DNA of 21,927 nucleotides from JBDRLV01 sp043812755 (GTDB taxonomy: Bacteria; Patescibacteriota; Patescibacteriia; UBA9934; GWF2-40-263): positions 1 through 21,927 of the forward strand of contig JBDRLV010000050.1 of the NCBI GenBank assembly GCA_043812755.1, written 5' to 3'. Both the position numbers and the translations under genes were made by a program. The notes under the pieces were generated by a model that was given only the letters and a program-made list of their open reading frames with translations, did no database searches and was not told the DNA's origin. Each line of letters starts with the position of its first letter. The first letter of the stretch is position 1. Of this stretch, positions 21,448 to 21,927 are shown piece after piece.

Positions 21448-21531
21448 CACGGTTATATATGCTACATGCACACAAAACATAAAGGTCGATTTTGTGAACA
21501 TTAACTCATTAAGAACGTAAATACTCTATAT

Positions 21532-21795
21532 ATGTTCAAGTTAACTGGCGTACTTAAAAAAGAAGAGGTACGAGAATTCACTCGTAAAGACGGAAGCCAA
21601 GGACAAAGCCGTACTCTATTTATTGAGCCTATCGGTAGCGTTTATCCAATAAAGGTAAATGTATCAGATATGGATCTCAAAGTCGGCAAACAAGGCGAAA
21701 CCGTTACGCTTGATGTCAGTATATTTCCATACTACATCGTGGACAAAAAGAGAAAACGGGCTTTTGCGGATTACTACATCCCTAATAAAAAATAG
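21532..21795 (+). CDS. small beta-rich hypothetical protein, possibly OB-fold/ssDNA-binding-like
   Basis: The 87-aa protein begins MFKLTGVLKKEEVREFTRKD and alternates short strands with charged turns (RTLFIEPI, YPIKVNVSD, ETVTLDVSIFPYYI). This order would suit a small OB-fold like those of minimal single-strand DNA-binding proteins on mobile elements. I cannot name a family. It is followed after only two bases by the next gene's ATG, so the two are translationally linked. There is no Shine-Dalgarno sequence; the upstream 167 bases hold the terminator and TGTACAG repeats. Confidence 0.65.
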   Translation: MFKLTGVLKKEEVREFTRKDGSQGQSRTLFIEPIGSVYPIKVNVSDMDLKVGKQGETVTLDVSIFPYYIVDKKRKRAFADYYIPNKK

Positions 21796-21797
21796 CT

Positions 21798-21927
21798 ATG
21801 AGATTTTTAGTTGAAAGACAAGACGGAGTGTTTTATCTCACGAACAAAGCATTGGATCTAATAAATTTTTTCAGCCAATTGTTTACTGTTTCGTTTGCGA
21901 TACTCTTTGGCTTGCTCTTGATACTCA
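21798..21927 (+). CDS. start of a membrane protein, running off the window
   Basis: Forty-three codons are visible from ATG at 21798. They read MRFLVERQDGVFYLTNKALD, followed by a hydrophobic helix (about 26-43, FSQLFTVSFAILFGLLLI) that continues past the edge. The short cytoplasmic start followed by a membrane helix is compatible with many proteins, including FtsK/TcpA-like coupling proteins of conjugative elements. That last idea is speculation from its position after a small SSB-like gene. Confidence 0.6.
   Translation, partial: MRFLVERQDGVFYLTNKALDLINFFSQLFTVSFAILFGLLLIL

Overview
The window looks like a stretch of a small-genome, AT-rich bacterial chromosome, most likely a Candidatus Patescibacteria (CPR) member. 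That placement is inference from general character: core genes (parB, dnaE, tsaD, udk, lexA) sit among dispersed short repeats, hypothetical genes and two giant proteins, and almost no start has a Shine-Dalgarno sequence. TGA is used as stop (parB, the MFS gene), so the code is the standard bacterial one and not the Gracilibacteria/Absconditabacteria TGA-Gly code.

Left part (1-8932): the 3' end of a DDE (IS3/IS481-like) transposase, then parB, then dnaE (DNA polymerase III alpha). A repeat-rich spacer (4913-5250) of GTCCCGTAGGGAC-type palindromes follows. After it comes a leftward block: tsaD, then a tightly coupled operon udk > SGNH hydrolase > MFS-like transporter. An 85-bp dispersed repeat abuts the start codons of both dnaE and udk. 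Heptamer tandem arrays occur in spacers, over the dnaE stop codon and in frame inside tsaD, where a 9-bp-period array adds a third insertion.

Middle (8933-11153): a textbook sigma-70 promoter drives a class II Fic protein and an unknown 173-aa protein. Next is a truncated N-terminus of what looks like a TOTE conflict-system primase/helicase. It is cut off exactly at a 48-bp perfect hairpin with IS3-like ends and a possible 4-bp GATC target duplication. Beyond it a perfect-consensus promoter points left at no convincing ORF.

Right part (11154-19671, minus strand): an operon of a glutaredoxin-like protein lacking the nucleophilic Cys, then two giant proteins of 1373 and 1377 aa. Both giants are mostly helical or repeat-containing and appear to share one cysteine-containing, GNAT-like C-terminal domain. 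This three-gene unit is the best candidate for an undescribed system here. Its base composition is visibly richer in GC than the dnaE side.

End (19672-21927): divergent lexA with a Cys-Gly cleavage site, an unknown 269-aa protein, a strong terminator, then a small 87-aa protein and the start of a membrane protein that runs off the window.
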